DNA of 64,000 nucleotides, taken from NCBI RefSeq assembly GCF_023333595.1, contig NZ_JAIQZM010000024.1, positions 7,986 through 71,985 of the forward strand, read 5' to 3'. Below are positions 54,963 through 63,851 of this stretch, piece by piece. Under the pieces are notes generated by a model. The model saw only the letters and a list, made by a program, of their open reading frames with translations, was not told the DNA's origin and made no database searches. Source of the stretch: Argonema galeatum A003/A1 (GTDB taxonomy: Bacteria > Cyanobacteriota > Cyanobacteriia > Cyanobacteriales > Aerosakkonemataceae). Both the position numbers and the translations under genes were made by a program. The first letter of the stretch is position 1, and every line of letters begins with the position of its first letter.

Positions 54963-56360
54963 CTAGCGTTTTGTTTTTTGGGTTAAATTTAGCAGTGCAT
55001 CGGAGATTTCTACGGGTGGGGAAGTTGGGCGATCGATCTGACGAGCTTGGGGTGGTAGACTAGCAACCGAGGCAGCAGTGCGATCGCGTATTTGCTCTAA
55101 AGTTTCATCCCACAAGCGCTTACCATCTTGGAACGCTAACTGTAACAAAGGCTGTTCTTCCTCTGAATTTTCTGTTAGGAGTCCCAGTCTATCTGATTGA
55201 AAAAGACCGTTTTCAAAACGACGAAAGATTTGCTTGCGACCGGGATAAGTAGTTTTATTGCTAGACTGTTTCATAGTAGGAATGCCATCAATTTCTACAA
55301 GTTTATAGACTCCATTTACAGGCGAACCAGTAACCAGTTTAGTTCCCAATCCATAACCGTCGATGCAAGCACCCGCACTCTTTAATCGAGCAATTTCCCA
55401 CTCGTCTAAATCTCCGCTGGCAAAGATGGGAACGTTGGGTAAGAGCGATCGCACTTTTTGGGATAATGCAACTAAATCGCCAGAATCTAACCGCACACCA
55501 GACAATTTCATCTCGCCTGAGTTTACCCGTTCTGTTAACATTTCGGCAGCTGCGATCGCATCATAAGTGTCAATCAACAAGGGCGCACCCGGAAAATATC
55601 GGTGAAACGCTGTAAACGCCTCCGCCTCGCTACCAGATGTCGCCGCTAAGGCCATCACTAAAGAATGAGCCATCGTACCGCTAGGCTTTTGACCGAGTTT
55701 AACAGCAGCCAGTACATTTGATGTGGCATCCAATCCAGCTGCCAACGCTGCACGAGCTGCCCACACAGAAGCCTGGGGACTAAAGGCACGTCTGGTGCCA
55801 AATTCCAGCAACATTGCTTCTGGGCCAGCCACATCTCGCACCCTAGCTGCTTTTGTGGCAATCAAAGTCTGGTAGTTAATAGTGTTGAGCAGGTAAGTTT
55901 CCACCAGCTGAGCCTGCCACAAGGGTGCTTCCACTCGCAGCAGCGGCTCGTTGGCAAATACTGCCGTTCCCTCTGGTACTGCCCACACATCGCCAGTGAA
56001 ACGGGTTTCTGCTAAAAGCGACCAAAATCGATCTGGTACGCGATCGAAAATCCCTGTAGCTTGCAAAGCTTCTATCTGGCTTGGGCTAAAGCGGAATTTC
56101 TCTAGGTAGTCCAAGGCTTGTTGCAAGCCCATCGCGATTAAATAGCCAAAACCTTCTGGTAATCGGCGCACAAATAGCTCAAAGCTTGCTTGTCGTCGAT
56201 CTAGACCTTCACCTACGTAGCAGGCTGCCATTGTCAGCTGATACAGGTCGGTCAAAAGGCTGTAATCTTCAGAACAGACGGTGAGTTCCTTGTCTTGTGC
56301 CGTTTCAGTTCGATCGAGATTGGCAAGGTGCAGGCGGTTACGGTCAGGGGCAATTTTCAT
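54963..56360 (-). CDS. pncB: Nicotinate phosphoribosyltransferase (PncB)
   Basis: It makes nicotinate mononucleotide from nicotinate and PRPP, the entry to salvage NAD synthesis. Recognisable segments are YSLLTDLYQLTMAACY, FELFVRRLPEGFGYLIAMGL, LLEFGTRRAFSPQASVWAAR, GTMAHSLVMAL and the phosphate-binding GVRLDSGDLVAL. The 465 aa are normal. AGGAA lies nine bases before the ATG, and a strong promoter sits just upstream. It is the first gene of the NAD operon. Confidence 0.95.
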   Translation of the reverse strand: MKIAPDRNRLHLANLDRTETAQDKELTVCSEDYSLLTDLYQLTMAACYVGEGLDRRQASFELFVRRLPEGFGYLIAMGLQQALDYLEKFRFSPSQIEALQATGIFDRVPDRFWSLLAETRFTGDVWAVPEGTAVFANEPLLRVEAPLWQAQLVETYLLNTINYQTLIATKAARVRDVAGPEAMLLEFGTRRAFSPQASVWAARAALAAGLDATSNVLAAVKLGQKPSGTMAHSLVMALAATSGSEAEAFTAFHRYFPGAPLLIDTYDAIAAAEMLTERVNSGEMKLSGVRLDSGDLVALSQKVRSLLPNVPIFASGDLDEWEIARLKSAGACIDGYGLGTKLVTGSPVNGVYKLVEIDGIPTMKQSSNKTTYPGRKQIFRRFENGLFQSDRLGLLTENSEEEQPLLQLAFQDGKRLWDETLEQIRDRTAASVASLPPQARQIDRPTSPPVEISDALLNLTQKTKR

Positions 56361-56386
56361 GGCCCAGGTTCCTAGCGTGGTTGGTT

Positions 56387-56423
56387 GCTACGATTATAGT
56401 AGCTTTTACCATAATAGTGTCAA
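56387..56423 (-). promoter_or_regulatory. Predicted sigma-70 promoter of pncB with an inverted repeat over the -10
   Basis: On the minus strand, TTGACA (56418-56423) and TATAAT (56393-56398) are both perfect, with a 19-bp spacer. The -10 is enclosed by GCTAC and GTAGC (56387-56403), a 5-bp inverted repeat with a 7-bp centre. A repressor bound there would block the promoter; NrtR is the obvious candidate. The operator role is inferred. Confidence 0.55.
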
Positions 56424-56880
56424 GGGATTTTGATTAAAGATTTTGCAAAGCTAGACCTTATGGGGATATTTTTGCTGATTGCAGCTATTTATACAATTTT
56501 CTTAATAGTATTTTTAGTTTAAATTCTGCCCCTCTGCCCCTTAAGAGGGGCAGAGGAGCAGAGGGGCAGAGGAGCAGAGGAATAAAAATGTTATTTCTTT
56601 AACAAAAGCATAACAACTCTCAAAGAGCCGAGGATGTAAACTGGAAATTAGTTGTTTTCAACTTACTCGATTAATAAGGACAAATAGATATAACGAAACT
56701 TTAAGAAATTATAGAGTTTTGACCATAGACCCAATAGTTATGTGAATATAAGCAAAGTATTGCAAACATAGTCAAAGAAGTGTTGCAAAGTCGCTCCAAA
56801 CCTCTAAAATTATCAATAATTGAAGTTAGAGATATTTAAATTATCTCGCCTCTCAATACTAGAACGGAAGGAAAAATTAT
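56424..56880. other. Intergenic region with GGGGCAGAGG-type repeats
   Basis: A hairpin-forming tract about 56527-56580 (CTGCCCCTCTGCCCC then GGGGCAGAGGAGCAGAGG) is the only clear structure. Similar tracts occur at 37795-37812, 46135-46165 and 57240-57275. The rest is AT-rich, and the promoter of the 49-aa gene should lie here. Confidence 0.6.
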
Positions 56881-57030
56881 ATGACTATTTACCAAATGTT
56901 GGACAGCGTAACTCTATTTTTCTCGGCAGTAGCGCGAATTTTTAGCCCGACTGACGATGCTTATCCAGAAATAGGCGTACAACCCTTTGATGGTGACAGC
57001 TTCAAGGAATCGAATACATCGGATTGGTAG
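56881..57030 (+). CDS. Small protein, 49 aa, unrecognised
   Basis: It reads MTIYQMLDSVTLFFSAVARI, FSPTDDAYPEIGVQPFDGDS and FKESNTSDW. The first half is an amphipathic helix; the second is polar with a PEIGVQPF motif that I have an impression of seeing in other small cyanobacterial proteins. AAGGA lies about nine bases before the ATG. Codon use is normal. It is not assigned to a family. It is followed by repeats. Confidence 0.55.
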   Translation: MTIYQMLDSVTLFFSAVARIFSPTDDAYPEIGVQPFDGDSFKESNTSDW

Positions 57031-57198
57031 TTGATTGGAGGTAAGTGTTATACGGAATCCCCTTCAATGATCCCCTTATATCGATCTGCTGTAGAGAGGT
57101 TTCATGAAACCTCTCTACAATGTTGGGCTTGTATTTTTTTTGCGAATGCTTATACCCTAAAAAATCGCTATAATTACTGGTGTATCGCTTGCGGCTGG

Positions 57199-57975
57199 TT
57201 ACTCCCTTGGGGTCAGAAGATTATCTATTATTCTTTTTACCCTCTGCTCCTCTGCACAAGCGCCCCTCTGCGGCTTTATAGATATTCTTGAGAGCGGGAA
57301 AGGAGTAAGCTGTTGTGCTTGGGAGTTCACTAAATCGTAATTACCTGGGTTGCCGTTGCATGAGGCGGTGGTATCCCATTCAAACTCAGCCAATAGAAAT
57401 ACGCTAAACCCAATTACGATTCCAGTGGTGAGAAACTGCCAAAGTCCAACGTAAGGGAGAATCAATATACCCAAGAGGTGAATTAAACTGGTGAGTAGGA
57501 AAGTGCGCGATCGCATTGCGAACCCAGTATAAGCGTAACCCAAAGCACTCAAACCCAACCACAAAGGACACAGCCCCATCAAAACTTCCCCCCAATTAAA
57601 GAAGATACTCAAGTCAGTCACCACAAGACCGCCCAGCATCAAAATTGCCCAGCAATAAATAATGGACTTAAAAGGCTCCTCGTTCATCCAACCCCGCGTT
57701 AACTTCCACATCGCTACTGTGCCGAAAAGGGTGAGAACTGTCCACAGAAAGGCTTGCAGTGTCCAGTCTATCGGGAAAAATTGTGCTGTGGCAAAAATTG
57801 CCACCGAGATCGCAGCCCACAAAATACAAGCTTGATCCAACTTGGTATAAAAGGTTGAATATAAGGTCATGTTTCCTATCTGTAAATTGACGCGCCACGC
57901 TCCAGGTAAATCCTGAAAATTGACATTTTTTGGTTTGCGACGCAGAGGGGGTATGGTGGTGTTGAAAAAAGTCAT
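57199..57975 (-). CDS. Multi-pass membrane protein, unknown function
   Basis: A 258-aa protein with about six hydrophobic segments between residues 47 and 195 (ILWAAISVAIFATAQFF, FLWTVLTLFGTVAMW, YCWAILMLGGLVV, LIHLLGILILPYVG and others). The last ~35 residues (LSRISIKPQRGACAEEQRVK) come from the dispersed GCAGAGGAG-type repeat, so the natural C-terminus may have been lost. A second possible start is Met36 (57870). I recognise no family. It is monocistronic. Confidence 0.65.
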   Translation of the reverse strand: MTFFNTTIPPLRRKPKNVNFQDLPGAWRVNLQIGNMTLYSTFYTKLDQACILWAAISVAIFATAQFFPIDWTLQAFLWTVLTLFGTVAMWKLTRGWMNEEPFKSIIYCWAILMLGGLVVTDLSIFFNWGEVLMGLCPLWLGLSALGYAYTGFAMRSRTFLLTSLIHLLGILILPYVGLWQFLTTGIVIGFSVFLLAEFEWDTTASCNGNPGNYDLVNSQAQQLTPFPLSRISIKPQRGACAEEQRVKRIIDNLLTPRE

Positions 57976-58532
57976 AAACTTAGAGGTTGTTAAAAAAGTA
58001 CTGTTGTTCTTTACTAATGATTTATACTCGCTCAGAAAGGTTGGTGCTTTTATCTATCGGAAGAAATGAGCTAACTTGTGTTTAACTCTCTCAATCGAAA
58101 TAATTATTAAGTTATGGGCTGCATCTGGGTCTTTCGGAATCCGGCCTGCTAATGTTCATAAGGAACATTTTTGTAGCGACACGGTATCATAAATATGTCG
58201 AAAGCAGAAGCTTTTGTGTCAAAAAATCATTATCAAGCCTGGTTAACTACTCCCTTTTTCTTAAAGCCCGCGCAGGCGGGCTTGGTTTGTGTAGCCGCGA
58301 CTTTAGTCGTCTGGTAAAAAAGGCCCGATCGCATTCCCGCCTCACAGGTAGCCAAGGGCTTTCAACCCCAGCCGCAAACGGCTGAGCTGCATCAAGACGG
58401 AAGTAATGAGGTTTCAAGAAGTATTATTAATTTATTGTAACATTAATAAATATTAAGTAATTTATAATTCGGTTTTTCTTAAAAAAATAATTAGTATAAA
58501 AAAGCACAATATGTCATATTTTGTAGAGTGCG
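57976..58532. repeat. Intergenic region with a GCCCGCGCAGGCGGGC hairpin element
   Basis: About 58262-58385 holds AAGCCCGCGCAGGCGGGCTT (perfect hairpin), TAGCCGCGACTTTAGTCGTC and CAGCCGCAAACGGCTGAGCT, a composite of dispersed cyanobacterial repeats. The surrounding sequence is AT-rich. A frame at 58152-58385 runs through it and is not credible as a gene. Confidence 0.7.
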
Positions 58533-59225
58533 TTAGCTAAGTAGCAGCTGGCTTAAGAAAAAACCCAGTGCAGCACTGCCGATCGGAACTGTGAGATTAT
58601 CGATACCCAACTTGGAGAAAGCTTCTAAGGCGGTAGCAACTATGGCGACGGGTATTGGTATTATCCACGTTTGCCATATATTACCTTGCGCCACCAGCAA
58701 AATCAGACTGCTAACGGCATAGCTGACGAGTACCATTGTCAGGGAACCTTCCCAACTTTTTTGAATGTCCCAAACTTTGTAGGGATGTTTGCCAAATCGC
58801 TGCCCAATCAGGGCTGCGAGTCCATCCCCCCAAGTCATGACCAAAATCCCCAAAGCGGCGTACTGGGGTTGTTGCAACGGCCAAAACCAAGCAGTTAAAA
58901 TACCTATACTGATTGCGTAAAAGAATGTTCCTAAGCTTTTGCGCCCGACGCTGTTGACACCGGGTAGGATCGGAAACTTGTAGGACAAAAGGGTAACTGC
59001 ACTGGCTAGAATTGAAGCGGTAATCCCTACCCAAGCGGGGATTTGCAGCCACCATGCCAGCAGAATCACTTGTCCGGTGCCAATGTGAACTACTTTGCGA
59101 ATTTTTTCTGGATCGGTGTTGGTGTAGCGATGTAGCAATTCGGCGGTTAAAACAACCGCGCCTACCCAGATTGCGGCGATCGCAATATGGAACCAGAGAG
59201 GGGGAATTTGACCGAAAGGTGGCAC
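58533..59225 (-). CDS. Phytol/polyprenol kinase-like membrane protein (VTE5 family)
   Basis: A 230-aa integral membrane protein with about six to seven helices. Conserved polar motifs are KIRKVVHIGTGQ, FPILPGVNSVGRKSLGTFFY, LGILVMTWGDGLAALIGQRF and WDIQKSWEGSLTM, as in the DGK/phytol kinase/CdsA-like superfamily. In cyanobacteria and plants VTE5 phosphorylates phytol for tocopherol and chlorophyll recycling. The exact substrate here is inferred. It is divergent from yidD, whose ATG is 60 bp away. Confidence 0.85.
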   Translation of the reverse strand: MPPFGQIPPLWFHIAIAAIWVGAVVLTAELLHRYTNTDPEKIRKVVHIGTGQVILLAWWLQIPAWVGITASILASAVTLLSYKFPILPGVNSVGRKSLGTFFYAISIGILTAWFWPLQQPQYAALGILVMTWGDGLAALIGQRFGKHPYKVWDIQKSWEGSLTMVLVSYAVSSLILLVAQGNIWQTWIIPIPVAIVATALEAFSKLGIDNLTVPIGSAALGFFLSQLLLS

Positions 59226-59285
59226 TGTGTTATGGAAAGATTTAAGTGAATCCTTATTTACACTGTATTAGATCTGGTTACCAAT

Positions 59286-59531
59286 ATGAAAACGTTACTG
59301 ATTTGGCTGATTCAAGGCTATCGGATGTTTGTTTCGCCCTTGTTTCCGCCCAGCTGTCGCTATACTCCCACTTGTTCCCAGTACGGTATGCAGGCGATCG
59401 AGCGATTTGGCCCATTGCGCGGCAGTTGGATGACGATTCTGCGGATATTGCGCTGTCATCCCTTCCACCCCGGCGGTTACGATCCGGTGCCAAGTTTGGA
59501 TAATCCTGGAAAAAAAGATTCCCATCTTTGA
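59286..59531 (+). CDS. yidD: Membrane protein insertion efficiency factor YidD
   Basis: An 81-aa protein with the YidD signature: LIQGYRMFVSPLFPPSCRYT, PTCSQYGMQAIERFG and HPFHPGGYDPVP, including three Cys. It assists membrane protein insertion with YidC; in many bacteria it sits next to rnpA and yidC, but not here. The start is the ATG at 59286. Two hairpins follow it. Confidence 0.95.
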   Translation: MKTLLIWLIQGYRMFVSPLFPPSCRYTPTCSQYGMQAIERFGPLRGSWMTILRILRCHPFHPGGYDPVPSLDNPGKKDSHL

Positions 59532-59564
59532 TGGAGATGGGTGATTGTTAGTTAAGTTATTCAA

Positions 59565-59596
59565 CCACTCCTTTAATGGAAGTGGATTTATTTTTT
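59565..59596 (+). terminator. Likely terminator after yidD
   Basis: CCACTCC...GGAAGTGG forms a short stem followed by TTTATTTTTT. An earlier hairpin CCCATCTTTGATGGAGATGGG lies at 59521-59541. Confidence 0.6.
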
Positions 59597-59804
59597 ATAT
59601 ATTTTCCTGATTTTGTGCTGCTTTTCGTCTGGCATTTCCTCTTTGTCGTGCTTCTTCAAAACTGCTTTGATTTTCTGCTTCTAATCGTGCATTCAATTCG
59701 TCCAAGTCGGTAATCAAAACATCCCATCGTTTGATGACTTCGCGCATTTTAGCGACAGAACGCGCTCTAGTTTCTGGGTCAGGAATTCTCGGTTGATTAG
59801 TCAT
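59595..59804 (-). CDS. Small hypothetical protein (69 aa)
   Basis: A charged, helical protein: MTNQPRIPDPETRARSVAKM, then LITDLDELNARLEAENQSS and a basic C-terminus (RQRGNARRKAAQNQENI). Its ATG overlaps the stop of the upstream frame (ATGA), which suggests that the pair was once a two-gene operon. I recognise no family. It lies 171 bp from the CRISPR array. Confidence 0.6.
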   Translation of the reverse strand: MTNQPRIPDPETRARSVAKMREVIKRWDVLITDLDELNARLEAENQSSFEEARQRGNARRKAAQNQENI

Positions 59805-59989
59805 GGCAAATTCCAGTTCCTCTTGATTTCTTCGATACTGGCAGCGGTGGCTGGTAAGGCAGCAGTAGCTTCATTAATAGATCGAGCAAGCAATTCTAGC
59901 ATATCACGGCTAGCTACAGGTTGCGCGTCATAAATACGTCGCAAAGTCACATAAAACCGAGAATAATATGAATCTGCTTCAATCCCTGA
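59801..59989 (-). pseudogene. Truncated gene cut off by the CRISPR array
   Basis: An open frame ends at TGA 59801 and reads ...SYYSRFYVTLRRIYDAQPVA, SRDMLELLARSINEATAALP, ATAASIEEIKRNWNLP. It looks coding, but its upstream part runs into the first CRISPR repeat and hits a stop there. No ATG precedes the conserved-looking part; a GTG at VTLRR could give about 49 aa. It was probably longer before the array was placed or grew here. Confidence 0.45.
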
Positions 59990-62900
59990 AAGGGATTATA
60001 GGTGATTTCAACGTATAAACCTTTGACTCTTTCTCTATGAATAAAATGATGTTTCAATCCCTGAAAGGGATTATAGGTGATTTCAACTCAACGAGAATTG
60101 GAGCGCTGTTTCCAATGGGAGAAAGTTTCAATCCCTGAAAGGGATTATAGGTGATTTCAACGTGGGGGGATCGACCAAGCGAAGCGCGGAAGGTTTCAAT
60201 CCCTGAAAGGGATTATGGGTGATTTCAACCCTCTTCACCTTTACTGTTGAGCTTGCACTTAACTGTTTCAATCCCTGAAAGGGATTATGGGTGATTTCAA
60301 CAAAGAAAAATACAAATAGCTACATAAATGAGTTTAAGGTTTCAATCCCTGAAAGGGATTATGGGTGATTTCAACAAGCTTTTGGATGAGAGTAATCTAC
60401 CGCTCTTTAAATGGTAGTTTCAATCCCTGAAAGGGATTATGGGTGATTTCAACTTGGGGGGGGTTTTTCTTCTATATCCCACCCACCCACCCAGAGTTTC
60501 AATCCCTGAAAGGGATTATAGGTGATTTCAACAGAGGTAGATTATGGGATTGGTATGGGCGCGAAGAAGGGAGTTTCAATCCCTGAAAGGGATTATAGGT
60601 GATTTCAACCTACCAACAACACCATCTACAAACGGAGCCAAGGGGTTTCAATCCCTGAAAGGGATTATAGGTGATTTCAACCCCCAGTTCCACAACTGGT
60701 GGGGATGCGATACCCGGGTTTCAATCCCTGAAAGGGATTATAGGTGATTTCAACTAGATTATGGGATTGAGATGGGAGCTAAGAAAGGTGTTTCAATCCC
60801 TGAAAGGGATTATAGGTGATTTCAACCAAGAAATACCCCGCAATTCGCAATCGCGACAGTTCGTTTCAATCCCTGAAAGGGATTATAGGTGATTTCAACT
60901 CCTGCTTGTCCTTGAATTGGTAACTGAATCAAATGTTTCAATCCCTGAAAGGGATTATAGGTGATTTCAACTAGGTGAGATGGGAGGTGCGATCGCAAAC
61001 AATATGTTTCAATCCCTGAAAGGGATTATAGGTGATTTCAACTGGGAAAGTAATCCAACTCTTTTGCAATTAGATTTTGTTTCAATCCCTGAAAGGGATT
61101 ATAGGTGATTTCAACATCGAGAATTGAGCAAGTTAGAGCAAGTATTGAGCGTTTCAATCCCTGAAAGGGATTATAGGTGATTTCAACAGTGAAGTGTCTC
61201 CCATGCAAGGAACGCCCTGAACCCATCTGGTTTCAATCCCTGAAAGGGATTATAGGTGATTTCAACATAAGTAGTCTAGTAAACCGATATTTAGTAGGAA
61301 GGTTTCAATCCCTGAAAGGGATTATAGGTGATTTCAACCCCAATCACCACGAAGAACAGAGTAGTACAAATTCCAGTGTTTCAATCCCTGAAAGGGATTA
61401 TAGGTGATTTCAACCTACGTCCCTTCGTCTGATGGGCCGGGAGGTTCAGTTTCAATCCCTGAAAGGGATTATAGGTGATTTCAACTTTAATCTCTGCCTG
61501 CCCTCGACTGGGGGAAGCCGTTTCAATCCCTGAAAGGGATTATAGGTGATTTCAACGAATTGATGCTAGAAAATCCCGATACATTGCCAGAACTAAGTTT
61601 CAATCCCTGAAAGGGATTATAGGTGATTTCAACAGCCGCGCATCAAGGAGCGAGCGTCTACTGCAAGGTTTCAATCCCTGAAAGGGATTATAGGTGATTT
61701 CAACCATCGGTAGTGACATTTAGAACAATTAACAGGAAGTTTCAATCCCTGAAAGGGATTATAGGTGATTTCAACTGTTCGTTTGCTTCAGAGGCCGCAG
61801 CTGTGGGGTGGTTTCAATCCCTGAAAGGGATTATAGGTGATTTCAACCCAACTGCCAGCAGCGCCTAGAACCGGGACAACAAGTTTCAATCCCTGAAAGG
61901 GATTATAGGTGATTTCAACAAACAACAGATATGATTACGGCAGCGTGCCAGAATGTTTCAATCCCTGAAAGGGATTATAGGTGATTTCAACCGTTAGATG
62001 GAACAAACAAGTGAGGACTATTCAATCGGTTTCAATCCCTGAAAGGGATTATAGGTGATTTCAACAGAACCAGAGCATTGCAAACTTTGGGAGTCTGCCC
62101 TTGTTTCAATCCCTGAAAGGGATTATAGGTGATTTCAACGCCTGCGGGACGGTGCAACGCCGCCCAAAACCTGTTTCAATCCCTGAAAGGGATTATAGGT
62201 GATTTCAACTCCCCTATCTCAAATTTATTCTGAGCAGCACGAAACCCAGTGTTTCAATCCCTGAAAGGGATTATAGGTGATTTCAACTCAGCAAGGAGCC
62301 TTAACCGAGGGGGTAAAACTGCAGTTTCAATCCCTGAAAGGGATTATAGGTGATTTCAACCAAAGGATGTTAGAGCTATCTAGTACTGAAGACTTGTTTC
62401 AATCCCTGAAAGGGATTATAGGTGATTTCAACTAGATTTAACCCCATCCTAGCTGCCAAAATTAAGTTTCAATCCCTGAAAGGGATTATAGGTGATTTCA
62501 ACGGATTGGAGATGTACTATTCTTGCCTGTAAAGTTCCTGTTTCAATCCCTGAAAGGGATTATAGGTGATTTCAACTATGGCTGGAATGTAGTTTACTCT
62601 TGGATTGAAATTCAAGTTTCAATCCCTGAAAGGGATTATAGGTGATTTCAACTCACACAAACTTACCTTTGCTCTTGGATTGGAAGCGTTTCAATCCCTG
62701 AAAGGGATTATAGGTGATTTCAACCCAGCGAGTTCGACAGCGATCGCCTCATCTACCCCCAAAGTTTCAATCCCTGAAAGGGATTATAGGTGATTTCAAC
62801 AATAGCCGCTATTCTTTTGGTAGTGGCATACGCAGTTTCAATCCCTGAAAGGGATTATAGGTGATTTCAACTATTGCAGAGCAAAAACAGGCGATTGACA

Positions 62901-63593
62901 CCGTTCGTTTCAATCCCTGAAAGGGATTATAGGTGATTTCAACTCTCGGCTGATGATGGCAAGATAGCTTCCGAAATGCGTTTCAATCCCTGAAAGGGAT
63001 TATAGGTGATTTCAACTTTGGCTCGCACAGTGCGGAACTTGGTCGAATTTGTTTCAATCCCTGAAAGGGATTATAGGTGATTTCAACTCTCCTCAGTACG
63101 TCTGTTGGGTGTTATTTCATAGTTTCAATCCCTGAAAGGGATTATAGGTGATTTCAACTAGAAATACTGCTGTTTGGTCTTTACAGTTAGAGGGTTTCAA
63201 TCCCTGAAAGGGATTATAGGTGATTTCAACTAAAAACGAAGATGAAAAGATCAATCCAAAGAGTTTCAATCCCTGAAAGGGATTATAGGTGATTTCAACT
63301 TCTGCTTTCGGTGGTGCAACATAATCCCAACCGTGTTTCAATCCCTGAAAGGGATTATAGGTGATTTCAACCTAAGAGGATAGGAAAAGGGGCTTTCCAA
63401 GCGCTTAGTAAGTTTCAATCCCTGAAAGGGATTATAGGTGATTTCAACCTTCGTTCAAAAAGGCTATTCTGCCTCTCCAGTGTTTCAATCCCTGAAAGGG
63501 ATTATAGGTGATTTCAACAAATCCTTCGCTGTGAATTTGGGGAGCCAGCTAATAACGTTTCAATCCCTGAAAGGGATTATAGGTGATTTCAAC
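59976..63593 (-). CRISPR. CRISPR array, 50 repeats of 37 bp and 49 spacers
   Basis: The repeat on the plus strand starts GTTTCAATCCCTGAAAGGGA and ends TTATAGGTGATTTCAAC. By eye I count 50 repeats and 49 spacers of 31-42 bp. The reverse complement ends ATTGAAAC, the usual crRNA 5-prime handle, so transcription is on the minus strand. The lowest-coordinate repeat has a mismatch (GCTTC), and repeats 4-7 have ATGGG for ATAGG, marking the old end at the left. Almost all others are identical. No cas genes are in the window. Subtype cannot be fixed; type III or I-D is plausible from handle and spacer lengths. Confidence 0.98.
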
Positions 63594-63851
63594 TGCACAC
63601 CTTCCAAACGCTTACCCTATTTAGTTTTCGAGGTTCAGTTGCGACTACCAAGAATAAATGTACCATTTCAGGCGACGGCTTGTAAATAGCCTGGAAAAAA
63701 TTTCTTCTAAAACCCAGTCGTAGCAAGCATCCTAGCATTTGCGACTACCTCCAATTCGGCCCGATCGCACCCAAACCATTACCAGCTAAGGAATCCAGCC
63801 CCAAAAATTGCTCTATCCTGAAAAACACCCCCCCGTAGTCGCAACCAGCCG
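63594..63851 (-). promoter_or_regulatory. CRISPR leader
   Basis: This lies just upstream of the newest repeat in the minus direction. Read on that strand it contains TGAACCTCGAAAACTAAATA (from 63637), a stretch common next to cyanobacterial arrays. GGTAGTCGCAA occurs twice, exactly 100 bp apart (63639-63649 and 63739-63749), and inverted at 63835-63844. It ends at the start of the VanX-type gene, which is transcribed away from it. Confidence 0.7.

Noticed and set aside
58152..58385. 77-codon frame on the plus strand
   Set aside because: It runs through a composite of dispersed hairpin repeats and shows no family resemblance.
62577..62687. Adjacent spacers sharing CTCTTGGATTG
   Set aside because: An 11-bp match between two spacers without a common coding frame can be chance, unlike the longer codon-structured match at 60533-60789.
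60544..63689. Several frames of 60-80 codons with FQSLKGIIGDFN or VEITYNPFQGLK repeats
   Set aside because: These are CRISPR repeats read as protein; the frames follow the repeat period and are not genes.
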